Shown here piece by piece: positions 28,571 to 37,654 of a stretch of 64,000 bases of DNA. A program made the translations under genes and the position numbers. Source of the stretch: Paludibacter sp963678465 (lineage in GTDB: Bacteria; Bacteroidota; Bacteroidia; Bacteroidales; Paludibacteraceae); assembly GCA_963678465.1 (NCBI GenBank), contig OY782858.1:2976001-3040000 (forward strand), read 5' to 3'. Below the pieces are notes generated by a model. It saw only the letters and a list, made by a program, of their open reading frames with translations. It had not been told where the DNA came from and did no database searches. How positions within the stretch are numbered: position 1 is the first letter of the stretch; each line of letters opens with the position of its first letter.

Positions 28571-29203
28571 TTATTTACCCCAAATTGCCGGGTTCTGACG
28601 CCATTCTTTCAAGGTTGCCACATCTTCTTTCGAAATGTAGTTGGTAGCCAACGCTTCGCTTACAAGCGATTCGTAGTTGCAAAGCGTAGTGAGTTTTACT
28701 TTGGCAGCTTTAAATTTTTGTTCGGCTACCGGGAAACCATACGAAAAAATGGCAATCATTCCCAACACCTCTGAACCATCGTTGCGAATTGCATCAACAG
28801 CTTTCAGGCTACTTCCTCCGGTAGAGATCAGGTCTTCAATCACAACCACTTTTTGTTTTGGCTTTAAATCTCCTTCTATCATGTTTTCGAGCCCATGATC
28901 TTTGGGAGTAGGACGAATGTAGATAAACGGCAGTCCTAAAGCATCGGCTACTAAAGCTCCCTGCGAGATGGCGCCTGTAGCAACACCTGCAATTACATCA
29001 ACATCAGGATATAATTCCATTATAATCCTTGCGATTTCAATTTTTATAAAGGTGCGGATCTGCGGATACGAAAGGGTTTTGCGGTTATCGCAATATATGG
29101 GTGATTGCCAACCCGAAGCCCAAATAAACGGATTCCTTGGTTGTAACTTAATAGCCTTAATTTTTAGGAGCTTTTCAGCCACTGCTTTTTCTAATACTTT
29201 CAT
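28571..29203 (-). CDS. pyrE: Orotate phosphoribosyltransferase
   Basis: Converts orotate to OMP in de novo pyrimidine synthesis (210 aa). The PRPP loop is VVVIEDLISTGGSS (about 118-131), and the N-terminal NPFIWASGWQSPIYCDNRK segment matches the type found in Bacteroidota and Gram-positives. A full promoter (29241-29269) precedes it. The SRPBCC gene follows 67 bases later. Confidence 0.95.
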   Translation of the reverse strand: MKVLEKAVAEKLLKIKAIKLQPRNPFIWASGWQSPIYCDNRKTLSYPQIRTFIKIEIARIIMELYPDVDVIAGVATGAISQGALVADALGLPFIYIRPTPKDHGLENMIEGDLKPKQKVVVIEDLISTGGSSLKAVDAIRNDGSEVLGMIAIFSYGFPVAEQKFKAAKVKLTTLCNYESLVSEALATNYISKEDVATLKEWRQNPAIWGK

Positions 29204-29240
29204 AATTTATCTTTTTTAATGCCTTTTGCTTATGACGATG

Positions 29241-29269
29241 CAAAAGTACGGAAACAATTTAAGACCAAA
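29241..29269 (-). promoter_or_regulatory. pyrE promoter (TTTG-N17-TACTTTTG)
   Basis: Minus-strand TACTTTTG (29248-29241) with TTTG (29269-29266) 17 bases upstream; about 38 bases before the start codon. Confidence 0.6.
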
Positions 29270-29360
29270 AATATAAAAAACGATATTTAAAAACATTTTT
29301 CCTGACAATGAATGCATTAATATGTAAAAAACATTCAAATTTAGCGAATCGTGATACCGA

Positions 29361-29726
29361 TTACATCAATGGTGACAAAAAAGCATCTTCGATATGGTCA
29401 ATTTTAAATTGCTGCCCTACCGGGATTACCGAAATCACATCAAAACGTGTATCGCCCTGCCAATCGAATATCTGAATATATTCGTGTGTGGCGTTTATGA
29501 TATTCCGGATCTTTCTGGGAGTTATGGCTTCTTCAGGTGCTTCAAAAGTATCTGTCGAACGGGTTTTCACTTCCACTACGACCAGCCATCCATCTTTTTC
29601 GGCCACTATATCAAGCTCAAGTTTGCCGCAAACCCATTTCACATGCTTTATCGTATAACCTTTGGAGCGTAGATATTCCTGCGCTTTGAGTTCACCGAGG
29701 TTTCCAAGCTCATTGTGTTCGGCCAT
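29361..29726 (-). CDS. YraN/UPF0102 family endonuclease-like protein
   Basis: 121 aa. The N-terminal NELGNLGELKAQEYL helix and the restriction-endonuclease-like core GKLELDIVAEKDGWLVVVEVKT (Glu, Asp, then Glu-x-Lys) define UPF0102, distantly related to Holliday-junction resolvases. The acidic residues are all present. Cellular function remains unclear in the family. It lies downstream of the RHH gene's promoter region on the opposite strand; a possible -7 box TAAATTTG occurs at 29761-29754. Confidence 0.87.
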   Translation of the reverse strand: MAEHNELGNLGELKAQEYLRSKGYTIKHVKWVCGKLELDIVAEKDGWLVVVEVKTRSTDTFEAPEEAITPRKIRNIINATHEYIQIFDWQGDTRFDVISVIPVGQQFKIDHIEDAFLSPLM

Positions 29727-29802
29727 GATTTAAAATATTTTTATGTTATGTGGCAAATTTATAAATTTTCACTCAAAATCCTTTCTTTTAAAGAGATAAT
29801 AT

Positions 29803-29810
29803 TACTTTTG
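29803..29810 (+). promoter_or_regulatory. -7 box of the ribbon-helix-helix gene (TACTTTTG)
   Basis: Exact TAnnTTTG, 19 bases before the start codon at 29830. Confidence 0.5.
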
Positions 29811-29829
29811 TGTTGAAAACAATTCGAGC

Positions 29830-30039
29830 ATGGCAAAAAAAACAATAATTCCGGTTTCTAAACGTAATTCATTACGTACTCACAGGCAGATATTCACACT
29901 CAACGACGAAGAAAACAAAGCGTTGATTCGCTATATAAACAAATACAAAATCAGTAACAAGTCGAAGTTAATTCGCGAAACATTGATGCTTGCCGTTATT
30001 CGTAAGCTCGAAGAGGATCATCCAACACTTTTTGACTGA
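29830..30039 (+). CDS. Small ribbon-helix-helix-like protein
   Basis: 69 aa. After a basic tail (KRNSLRTHRQ) comes a plausible beta strand (RQIFTL) and two helices (NDEENKALIRYINKYK and NKSKLIRETLMLAVIRKLEE), the order of RHH/MetJ-Arc DNA-binding proteins. No toxin partner is visible: the next gene is rmuC, 46 bases downstream, and the upstream gene is divergent. A role as a small DNA-binding protein, possibly autoregulatory, is inference from fold alone. Confidence 0.7.
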   Translation: MAKKTIIPVSKRNSLRTHRQIFTLNDEENKALIRYINKYKISNKSKLIRETLMLAVIRKLEEDHPTLFD

Positions 30040-30085
30040 TTTTTTGATTGCGCTTTCGACTAATTACTAAAAATCAGCTAAAAAA

Positions 30086-31423
30086 ATGGAATATATTGTA
30101 ATGCTGGCATTGTTTGTTTTAGGCTTTGTCATCGCTTTTGTTTTTTCAAATTCAAAAAATGCAAAAGCGGTAAGTCTCAATGCAGAAAAATTGAATTTAA
30201 TACAAACGGCGCTGAATGAATCCGAACGACAACGGTCAGTGATAGAGGAAACAGTACGCCTGAAAACCGAAGAAAACAAACGCCTTCAGGACGAGCTGGC
30301 ACAGAATTTGGTGCTTTCGAATCTTCGTGCCGTTGAAGTGGCAAGGCTTAAAACATTGAACGAAAACCTTGTCGAAAAGCTCGAAAATCAGCAATCGGAA
30401 ATTGAAAATCAGCAAAAAAGATTGACTGCTGAATTCGAAAATATCGCCAATAAAATAATGAAGCAAAGGTCGGATGAGTTTTCGGTCTCCAACCAAAAGA
30501 ATATTGGTGATATATTGAATCCTTTGAAAGAAAAAATTCAGCTTTTCGAGAAGAAAGTAGACGAGACTTACGATAAGGAATTGCGCGATAAAATTAGTTT
30601 GCGGGAGGAAGTTAGAAAACTCACAGAGCTGAATACACGCGTAAGTGAGGAAGCAAATAACCTGACAAAAGCGCTTAAAGGCGATGTGAAAAAACAAGGC
30701 AACTGGGGAGAAATAATTCTGGAGAGGGTGCTCGAACGTTCAGGACTTACTAAGGGGCAGGAATATGAACGGGAAGAGGTAGTTGAAGGAGCCGATCGTA
30801 GTGTTCAGCGTCCGGATGTGATTTTACATTTGCCCGACAACAAGCATATTGTAATCGATTCGAAAGTGTCGCTTGTTGCTTACGAGCGTTATATAACTGC
30901 CGAAAATGAAGAGAAACAGATCTTGAGTGCTAAAGAGCATATCAATTCTATCAGGAGTCATGTGAAACTGCTGAGCGAAAAGAATTATCAAAATGCTCAG
31001 AATATAAATACGCCCGATTTTGTTTTGATGTTTATTCCTATCGAAGCATCGTTTTCGGTGGCTGTACAGGGAGATAGTGAACTTTTTTCGTATGCCTGGG
31101 AACGTAAAATTGTGATTGTAAGTCCAACAACACTTTTGGCTACGCTGAGAACTATTTCTTCGATATGGAAACAGGAAAACCAGACGAAAAATGCTCAGGA
31201 AATTGCAAGGTTGAGTGGAACTTTATACGATAAATTTATTGGCTTCACCGAAGATATGGTGAAAATAAAAAATAATCTGGACCGCACTTCAAGTGCTTAC
31301 GATGATGCGGTTAAAAAAATGAAAGATGGCTCAGGAAATATTATCCGAACAGCCGAAAAAATAAAAGAACTTGGTGCTAAAACCGGAAATAAGTCACTTC
31401 CGGCAAGTTTCGATAATTTTTGA
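30086..31423 (+). CDS. rmuC: DNA recombination protein RmuC
   Basis: 445 aa. An N-terminal membrane helix (about 4-20) is followed by a long coiled coil (about 30-205) and the RmuC nuclease-like domain (about 215-430). The PD-(D/E)xK-like core is visible in RPDVILHLPDNKHIVIDSKVS near 250-270. RmuC limits inversions at short inverted repeats in E. coli; biochemical activity is little studied. Its stop overlaps the longest possible start of the DUF3078 gene, but that gene most likely begins further on. Confidence 0.92.
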   Translation: MEYIVMLALFVLGFVIAFVFSNSKNAKAVSLNAEKLNLIQTALNESERQRSVIEETVRLKTEENKRLQDELAQNLVLSNLRAVEVARLKTLNENLVEKLENQQSEIENQQKRLTAEFENIANKIMKQRSDEFSVSNQKNIGDILNPLKEKIQLFEKKVDETYDKELRDKISLREEVRKLTELNTRVSEEANNLTKALKGDVKKQGNWGEIILERVLERSGLTKGQEYEREEVVEGADRSVQRPDVILHLPDNKHIVIDSKVSLVAYERYITAENEEKQILSAKEHINSIRSHVKLLSEKNYQNAQNINTPDFVLMFIPIEASFSVAVQGDSELFSYAWERKIVIVSPTTLLATLRTISSIWKQENQTKNAQEIARLSGTLYDKFIGFTEDMVKIKNNLDRTSSAYDDAVKKMKDGSGNIIRTAEKIKELGAKTGNKSLPASFDNF

Positions 31424-31476
31424 TAGTAAAAATCAAGAATTTATTTGAATGTCAGAGTAAACGATATTGTAAATTT

Positions 31477-32961
31477 ATGAGTGTCAGTATGGATAGGAAA
31501 GTACTTTTTGTTATTGTTTTGATTTGTTTCTGCGGAATTGTAAATGCAGGAAAACTTGCGGAGTCGGATAGTTTGGTTTTGAGTAAATCAATGGCTTATG
31601 ATTTGGATAGTCTTCTTGAGGTAGCCACGGGAAACAAATCGATCACTGACAAAATAAGTGTGGATACAACCCGGATACCAGAGGTTTTAACGAATGCTTG
31701 TGCCGAGGAAATTCCTCAGGTTGTAACCGAAGCTCCCTGTCCCGAAATTCATCTGAAATTGGAGAATCTGGTTTTAGATCCTGCTGATTCATTACTCCTT
31801 GCCGCCAATCCACTGTTTATCGATTTGGTGTACAAAAAAGAACCTTCAAATTTCGACTGGAGGAAACATCTGCATCCCTATACATTCTTTTTCGGAACAA
31901 AACCAAATGTCTTGTATCAAAAATCACTTAAAACATTTGAGATTCCAACTGTGGCCGAGTCAATTACTACCTTAAGAGCTAATGCTCTGAAAAATATAGC
32001 AATAAAAGCTTCAGAGTTTATTGTTTATCGGTACGAAAACTTACCCGGCACCAAAAATATTAAAAGTGAGATTATGAATGGCCGTGGATACGAAGACCTG
32101 AAGCTTGTGAATATAGCAAGCCTGAGCGATGCCAAAAAATCAAAGCCTGCTGTGCCAAAGATTGAACGAAATCCATGGACAAAAAAAGCAAGTACAATGA
32201 TTCAATTCTCGCAAAATTATATTTCGAGTAACTGGTATCAGGGTGGTAGTAAGAATATTGCTATTCTTGGAATTTTGAACGGCCAATTGAATTTTGATGA
32301 TAAGAAAAATATCCAGTGGGATAACAACGGCGAATGGCGGATGGGTTTCAATTCGGTGGATGGAGCTATCCGGCCGTTGAATACGAATGATGATATTTTT
32401 AAGATCAACAGTAAATTGGGCGTAAAGGCAGGAGGAAAATGGTTTTATTCAGGGTCGGTTGATTTTTCGACGCAGTTTTTTCATAACTATAAATCAGTCA
32501 CTTCCACCGAGATGAAAGCAACTTTTCTTTCGCCGGTAAGATTGAATGTAGGCGTCGGCCTTGATTACAAATACAAAAAACTGTTTTCGCTGATGCTTTC
32601 TCCGGTATCCTATAAATATATTTATGTTGATGATATTGAGATTGTTAATCCAAATTTATTTGGGATAGCCACCGGAGAAAAAGTGTTGAGTGAGGTGGGT
32701 AGTTCGTTCAAAGCCCAGCTTTCGTATGCACCTTCAAAGGAAATTCAGCTGGACTCAAAACTAACTTTTTACACCAATTACGAAAAAGTGGAAGCTGATT
32801 GGGAAATTGTAAGTAATTTTACAATTAACCGGTTTTTATCTACCCGTTTATCATTGAATCCGCGATATGATAATACACTGATTCTTGCCGAAGGTAAAAA
32901 AGCAAAAATTCAGTTCAAGGAATTGCTGAGTTTCGGTATTTCGTATAAACTGCTCAATTAA
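31477..32961 (+). CDS. DUF3078 family predicted outer-membrane protein
   Basis: 494 aa from the ATG at 31477; the ATG at 31489 is equally possible and gives a cleaner signal peptide (MDRKVLFVIVLICFCGIVNA). The first 55 codons of the longest frame have no signal character. The N-terminal third is low-complexity and polar. The C-terminal two thirds (from about 240) show alternating beta strands with WYQGG and GKWFYSG motifs of DUF3078, ending near LLSFGISYKLLN as a barrel would. Role unknown; outer-membrane location is inferred. It follows rmuC closely and converges on the HD gene. Confidence 0.75.
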   Translation: MSVSMDRKVLFVIVLICFCGIVNAGKLAESDSLVLSKSMAYDLDSLLEVATGNKSITDKISVDTTRIPEVLTNACAEEIPQVVTEAPCPEIHLKLENLVLDPADSLLLAANPLFIDLVYKKEPSNFDWRKHLHPYTFFFGTKPNVLYQKSLKTFEIPTVAESITTLRANALKNIAIKASEFIVYRYENLPGTKNIKSEIMNGRGYEDLKLVNIASLSDAKKSKPAVPKIERNPWTKKASTMIQFSQNYISSNWYQGGSKNIAILGILNGQLNFDDKKNIQWDNNGEWRMGFNSVDGAIRPLNTNDDIFKINSKLGVKAGGKWFYSGSVDFSTQFFHNYKSVTSTEMKATFLSPVRLNVGVGLDYKYKKLFSLMLSPVSYKYIYVDDIEIVNPNLFGIATGEKVLSEVGSSFKAQLSYAPSKEIQLDSKLTFYTNYEKVEADWEIVSNFTINRFLSTRLSLNPRYDNTLILAEGKKAKIQFKELLSFGISYKLLN

Positions 32962-32994
32962 AGTTATTGATCAGCTATATTCGTGTACTTTTTG

Positions 32995-33534
32995 TTATTC
33001 AAAAATGGCATGCCATTTGTCGAATATCATTACCTGATACTGACCAAACCTGGATAAATCTTTGCGAATGGCGTCGACTTGGTGTGTTTCACCAAGTTTT
33101 GTTTTAGAAAAGAATTTGTCTGCGTAACAAATTAGTTGCTCTTCAAGGCTTTGAGGAAGCATGTCGCGATCGGGAAGTGGAAGTTTTCCTTTGGCAATCA
33201 TCTCTCTACTGAGTCCAACTCCCGTATGTCGTTCGCAAACAAGCGCGTGTCGGGGCATTCCTTCAGCTCTCAGCAATTCAGCTCCAAGGTATCCATGTTC
33301 GATATAATGATGTGCGCCAACGCAATGGATGCGAGGAGCATAACATTTAAAAATACCAATGTCGTGGAGCATGGCTGCTTCTGCAATAAAATTGGTATCG
33401 AGCATGAGCTCTTTCTTGTTTTCGGCAATTTCAAGCGCTTTGTTCATCACCTGAGTGCTGTGAGTCATCAGTGTTGTGTATAAATCGCTATCTTTGTTGT
33501 AATATTTCTCAATAATTTTATCAATATCGAACAT
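32995..33534 (-). CDS. HD-domain phosphohydrolase
   Basis: 179 aa from the ATG at 33534 (the frame can extend 7 residues). The HD metal ligands are in order: His near 31 in LMTHSTQVM, the HD doublet in AMLHDIGIFKCY, then HHYIEHG and ALVCERHTGVG. The protein is a stand-alone HD hydrolase; substrates in this group vary (nucleotides, cyclic dinucleotides) and none is indicated here. It converges with the DUF3078 gene (33 bases apart) and is divergent from tag. Confidence 0.85.
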   Translation of the reverse strand: MFDIDKIIEKYYNKDSDLYTTLMTHSTQVMNKALEIAENKKELMLDTNFIAEAAMLHDIGIFKCYAPRIHCVGAHHYIEHGYLGAELLRAEGMPRHALVCERHTGVGLSREMIAKGKLPLPDRDMLPQSLEEQLICYADKFFSKTKLGETHQVDAIRKDLSRFGQYQVMIFDKWHAIFE

Positions 33535-33645
33535 GTTGCTTGCTTTTGGGAGCATAAAATTACAATAAATTTAATACAAAACATTTTTTTGCAAAGCAAA
33601 GTTTTGTAATTGTATGTTGAGTCAGGTGTGTATGTTTTAAAATAA

Positions 33646-34224
33646 ATGAATATGAATACTGAAAAAAGTTTAGATTGCGGTTGGCCGGCCAACGACGATT
33701 TGATGCGCAGGTACCACGATGAAGAATGGGGAGTTCCGCTTCACAATGACGCTGCGCTTTTCGAATTTATCCTTCTCGATACTTTTCAGGCAGGTTTGAG
33801 CTGGAGAACAATTTTACATAAACGTGAGAATTTCAGAAGAGCATTTGATAATTTCGATGTTCAGAAAATTGCTTTGTTCAATGATGCTAAAATTCAGGAA
33901 CTTATGCAGGATGCCTCCATTGTGCGCAATCAGGCTAAAATCCGTGCTGCTGTAACGAATGCGCAGTGCTTTATTCGCATTCAGGAAGAATTCGGAACCT
34001 TCGATCGCTATATCTGGCAATTTACAGGAGGTAAAACAATACAAAACAAATTTAAGTCCTTGGCCGAAATACCCGCCAGATCAGCAGAGTCGGATGCCAT
34101 GAGCAAAGATTTATCAAAAAGAGGATTTAAGTTTGTGGGAACTACCATTTGTTATGCATTTATGCAAGCTGCCGGCATGGTGAACGACCACATTGTGACC
34201 TGCCACAAATATAAATCGCTGTAA
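33646..34224 (+). CDS. tag: DNA-3-methyladenine glycosylase I
   Basis: Excises 3-methyladenine from alkylated DNA (192 aa). The structural zinc ligands of E. coli Tag (Cys4, His17, His175, Cys179) are all found, shifted by exactly seven: Cys11, His24, His182 and Cys186. The catalytic-pocket motif RYHDEEWGVP and the helix-hairpin region AGLSWRTILHKRENFRRAF are intact. A second ATG (33652) would shorten it by two residues. Single gene, divergent from the HD protein. Confidence 0.95.
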   Translation: MNMNTEKSLDCGWPANDDLMRRYHDEEWGVPLHNDAALFEFILLDTFQAGLSWRTILHKRENFRRAFDNFDVQKIALFNDAKIQELMQDASIVRNQAKIRAAVTNAQCFIRIQEEFGTFDRYIWQFTGGKTIQNKFKSLAEIPARSAESDAMSKDLSKRGFKFVGTTICYAFMQAAGMVNDHIVTCHKYKSL

Positions 34225-34350
34225 AAATTTCTTCCTTTTAAGCTTTATTTAAAACGCCTAAATAAATATTTATGCATTTTGAGAACATTTTTTAAAGATT
34301 TGTGGTTTTACTGTTAACTTTCAAATGTATGTTTCTGAAAAGTAAAACCT

Positions 34351-35271
34351 ATGAATCTGAATGTAAAAAACGAAACATCTACGCTTAAGGCCGTAGTGTT
34401 GGGTCAGGCTGGCTCGCGGGGTCAAATTCCTACACCCGATAAAACTTACGATGCTAAGTCGTACGAGTCGGTGCAAAAAGGCATCTATCCTACCGAAGAA
34501 GCTACTTATAAGGAAATGTCGGCATTTGAAAAAGTATTGCTCAAATACGATGTTCAGGTTTTTCACCCGTGGACGCTTGAGAACTGCAATCAGATTTTTG
34601 CCCGCGATGTGGGTTTTGTGATTGATGATAAAATCATCAATTCGAACATTATTCCTGATCGCGAAGACGAAAAGGAGGCTTACGAGGTTGTTTATGATCA
34701 AATTGCCTACAATAAAATTTACAATCTACCTGAACATGCTCACGTCGAAGGTGGAGATGTTGTTTTGTATAATGATGTTGTTTTTGTAGGCGTTTACACA
34801 GCTCCCGATTACCCGCAATTAAAAACAGCACGTACCAACTTATATGCTTTTGACTTTTTAAAGGAAATTTTCCCCCACAAAACATTTATTCCGCTCGAAA
34901 CGATAAAACACGATACAGATCCACGTCTGAGTGTCCTTCATTTGGATTGTTGTTTTATGCCTGTCGGTCGGGATAAAGCCCTGATATACAAAGATGGGTT
35001 CCGACATAAAAAAGATATTCAATTGCTAACAGAAATTTTCGGCGGAAGAAATTTATTTAGTATAACGCAAGAAGAAATGTACCAAATGAATACGAATGTT
35101 TTTTCTGTTTCGCCAGGAGTTGTGGTATCCGAACAGAACTTCAACCGTTTGAATAATTTCATAGAAAGCGAATGGGGACTTACAGTAGAGCGTGTTCCCT
35201 ATCACGAAATATCAAAAATGGGAGGCCTCTTGCGTTGCTCAACATTACCGTTGATCCGTCAGAATGACTAA
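34351..35271 (+). CDS. Arginine deiminase-related guanidino hydrolase
   Basis: 306 aa of the amidinotransferase/deiminase superfamily. Catalytic features are visible: FARD (83-86), EGGD (133-136), the His of LHLDCC (197) and the nucleophile Cys296 in GGLLRCSTLPL. It is about 100 residues shorter than ArcA-type arginine deiminase and resembles the DDAH-like branch. The substrate may be arginine or a methylated or modified guanidine; arginine is favoured by the neighbours CtlX and RocD, which follow after 14 and 1 base respectively. No carbamate kinase or ornithine transcarbamylase is nearby. Confidence 0.78.
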   Translation: MNLNVKNETSTLKAVVLGQAGSRGQIPTPDKTYDAKSYESVQKGIYPTEEATYKEMSAFEKVLLKYDVQVFHPWTLENCNQIFARDVGFVIDDKIINSNIIPDREDEKEAYEVVYDQIAYNKIYNLPEHAHVEGGDVVLYNDVVFVGVYTAPDYPQLKTARTNLYAFDFLKEIFPHKTFIPLETIKHDTDPRLSVLHLDCCFMPVGRDKALIYKDGFRHKKDIQLLTEIFGGRNLFSITQEEMYQMNTNVFSVSPGVVVSEQNFNRLNNFIESEWGLTVERVPYHEISKMGGLLRCSTLPLIRQND

Positions 35272-35285
35272 TAAATGCCAATGGT

Positions 35286-36227
35286 ATGGAAAAACAACTC
35301 ACCGACACCATTTTAATGATTGAGCCTGTTGCTTTTGGATTTAACGAAGATACCGCCCAAAACAATTTTTTTCAGCAACAGGACGATACACCGGAAAATA
35401 TCATTCAGCAAAAGGCGCTAAGCGAATTTACATCAATGGTGCATCAGTTGCAGGACAAAGGTATTGAGGTAATTGTAGTGAAAGATAAAATTGTGCCACA
35501 TACGCCCGATTCCATTTTCCCAAACAACTGGATTTCGTTTCACCAAAGTGGAAATGTAGTGGTTTACCCGATGTTTGCAAAAAACCGAAGGTTAGAACGA
35601 AGGAGCGATATTATTCAAACAGTTGTTGATGCCGGCTTTAAAATTGCCGGTATAATTGACTATTCCGACTATGAAAACTGTAATTGTTTTCTGGAAGGGA
35701 CAGGCAGTATCGTACTCGATCGTAAAAACAGAATAGCTTACGCTGCCTTGTCGGAACGTACTCACAAGGGTTTGTTCGAACGATTTTGTGATGAGGCAGG
35801 CTACAAAGCAGTTAGTTTTGTTGCCAATCAAACAGTTGGGGACTTGCGTTTACCTGTTTATCACACCAATGTAGTGCTTTGTGTGGCTGAAGAGTTTGTT
35901 GTTGTTTGTTTCGATTGTGTCGACAATCCAAAGGAAATAATTATTTTGAGAACTAATTTTGTCAATACGGGAAAAGAAATTATATCCATTTCCGAAAAAC
36001 AAATGCATAGTTTTGCCGGAAATATGTTGCAGGTGATGAATAGTGAAGGCAAAAAATTCCTTGTCATGTCGCAGTCGGCGTCCGATGCGCTCGAAGTGTC
36101 TCAAATTGAGTCGCTTCGTAAATACAATGAGTTTATTATTGCTGCGGTGCCTACAATAGAGAAATACGGAGGTGGAAGTGTGCGTTGCATGATGGCAGAA
36201 GTTTTTAAAAATATTGATCAAAAATAA
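35286..36227 (+). CDS. ctlX: CtlX-type citrulline hydrolase (deiminase superfamily)
   Basis: 313 aa of the same penta-alpha-beta-propeller superfamily, but of the citrulline-utilisation branch: IFPNNWISFHQ, CFLEGTGSIVLD (acidic residue), VYHTNVVLC (His) and the nucleophile Cys301 in GGGSVRCMMAEVF. Members convert citrulline to ornithine with release of ammonia and CO2. Its stop codon overlaps the rocD start (TAATG), so the two are translationally coupled, which fits ornithine being passed to RocD. The family match is from motif recognition; the exact substrate is inferred. Confidence 0.78.
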   Translation: MEKQLTDTILMIEPVAFGFNEDTAQNNFFQQQDDTPENIIQQKALSEFTSMVHQLQDKGIEVIVVKDKIVPHTPDSIFPNNWISFHQSGNVVVYPMFAKNRRLERRSDIIQTVVDAGFKIAGIIDYSDYENCNCFLEGTGSIVLDRKNRIAYAALSERTHKGLFERFCDEAGYKAVSFVANQTVGDLRLPVYHTNVVLCVAEEFVVVCFDCVDNPKEIIILRTNFVNTGKEIISISEKQMHSFAGNMLQVMNSEGKKFLVMSQSASDALEVSQIESLRKYNEFIIAAVPTIEKYGGGSVRCMMAEVFKNIDQK

Positions 36228-37474
36228 TGAATATGGAACAGAAAAAAAGAAGTGCAGAAGCCTTAATGGAACTTGAAGACAAGTACGGAGCACATAACTA
36301 CCACCCACTCCCGGTGGTGATTGAAAGAGGAGAAGGAGTATTTCTCTGGGATGTAGATGGAAAGAGATACTATGATTTTCTGTCGGCTTATTCGGCAGTG
36401 AATCAGGGTCATTGTCATCCGAAAATCATTAATTCCCTTATCGGTCAGGCGCAGAAACTTACGCTTACATCCCGTGCTTTTTACAACAATCAGTTAGGTG
36501 TTTATGAAGAATTTATTACCAAATATTTTGGGTACGACAAAGTGTTGCCTATGAATACCGGCGCCGAAGCAGTGGAAACAGCCATTAAACTTTGTCGGAA
36601 ATGGGCGTATGAAAAAAAGGGAATAGAGGAAAATCAGGCGCTGATTGTGGTTTGCGAGAATAACTTTCACGGGCGCACTACTACAATTGTGTCCTTCTCG
36701 GTCGATCGTGACGCATACAGCAATTATGGCCCGTTTACGCCAGGTTTTATTGTCATTCCGTATAACAATGTCGAAATATTTGAAAAGGTGTTGAACGAAA
36801 ACAAGAACATTGCGGGGTTTTTGGTAGAACCTATCCAGGGAGAAGCCGGAGCTTATGTTCCCGATGATGGTTATTTGAAAAAATGCTATGATTTATGCCG
36901 AAAAAACAATGTGTTGTTTATTGCAGATGAAGTGCAAACAGGAATTGCGCGCACAGGGAAACTGCTTGCCTGCGATTATGAAGGAGTACATCCCGATATC
37001 CTTATTTTGGGAAAAGCATTATCGGGAGGAACTTATCCGGTTTCGGCTGTATTGTCCGATCAGCAAATTATGGACGTTATTCAACCGGGTCAGCATGGCT
37101 CCACTTTTGGTGGAAATCCGATAGCTGCTGCGGTGGCAGTGGCAGCACTCGAAGTGATTCGCGATGAAAATCTGGCCGAAAAAGCCTTTGAGTTAGGAGC
37201 GTATTTCCGACACGAAATGGATAAACTTTGTTCTGTATCTAAAATCGCATCGTTTGTGAGAGGAAAAGGGTTATTAAATGCTTTGATTATCAATAATGAA
37301 CAACAAAATGATCTGGCATGGGAAATTTGTTTAAAATTGGCCGATAATGGTTTACTGGCCAAACCTACTCATACAAATATCATACGTTTTGCTCCGCCTT
37401 TGGTGATTACTAAGGAGCAACTGGCCGAATGTGTCGAAATAATAAAGTCGACAATAAAAGCTTTTGAGGTATAA
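36227..37474 (+). CDS. rocD: Ornithine-delta-aminotransferase
   Basis: PLP enzyme transferring the delta-amino group of ornithine to 2-oxoglutarate, giving glutamate-5-semialdehyde (415 aa). The class III aminotransferase signature is present (LFIADEVQTGIARTGKLL, then LGKALSGGTYPVSAVL with the PLP Lys near 265). GAEAVETAIKL and HGSTFGGNP are also intact. The first ATG overlaps the ctlX stop by one base; a second ATG two codons on (36233) is an alternative. Third gene of the arginine/citrulline operon. Confidence 0.94.
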   Translation: MNMEQKKRSAEALMELEDKYGAHNYHPLPVVIERGEGVFLWDVDGKRYYDFLSAYSAVNQGHCHPKIINSLIGQAQKLTLTSRAFYNNQLGVYEEFITKYFGYDKVLPMNTGAEAVETAIKLCRKWAYEKKGIEENQALIVVCENNFHGRTTTIVSFSVDRDAYSNYGPFTPGFIVIPYNNVEIFEKVLNENKNIAGFLVEPIQGEAGAYVPDDGYLKKCYDLCRKNNVLFIADEVQTGIARTGKLLACDYEGVHPDILILGKALSGGTYPVSAVLSDQQIMDVIQPGQHGSTFGGNPIAAAVAVAALEVIRDENLAEKAFELGAYFRHEMDKLCSVSKIASFVRGKGLLNALIINNEQQNDLAWEICLKLADNGLLAKPTHTNIIRFAPPLVITKEQLAECVEIIKSTIKAFEV

Positions 37475-37482
37475 AAAGTGTG

Positions 37483-37499
37483 TTTCGGACGAACCGAAA
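37483..37499 (+). terminator. Weak hairpin after rocD
   Basis: TTTCGG / CCGAAA, 6-bp stem with 5-base loop, 8 bases after the rocD stop, with no proper T-run. Confidence 0.3.
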
Positions 37500-37582
37500 T
37501 TAAATATCACAACTGTTTGTAAATACACTGTAATAAGTTGCCTGTATTCTGTTTAAAATGCATTGATATTCAAAAAAATGAT

Positions 37583-37590
37583 TATTTTTG
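37583..37590 (+). promoter_or_regulatory. -7 box of the membrane-GNAT gene (TATTTTTG)
   Basis: Exact TAnnTTTG, with TTG at 37563-37565, 17 bases upstream. The start codon is 64 bases downstream, so this gene has its own promoter separate from the rocD operon. Confidence 0.55.
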
Positions 37591-37654
37591 TATCCCCAAA
37601 ATCGAATCTGTTTCGATGCGGGAAACTTATTAATTTTCATAAATTTTTTACGCT

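Noticed and set aside
34351..35271. Classical ArcA arginine deiminase
   Set aside because: About 100 residues too short and in the DDAH-like branch; I kept a broader guanidino-hydrolase call.
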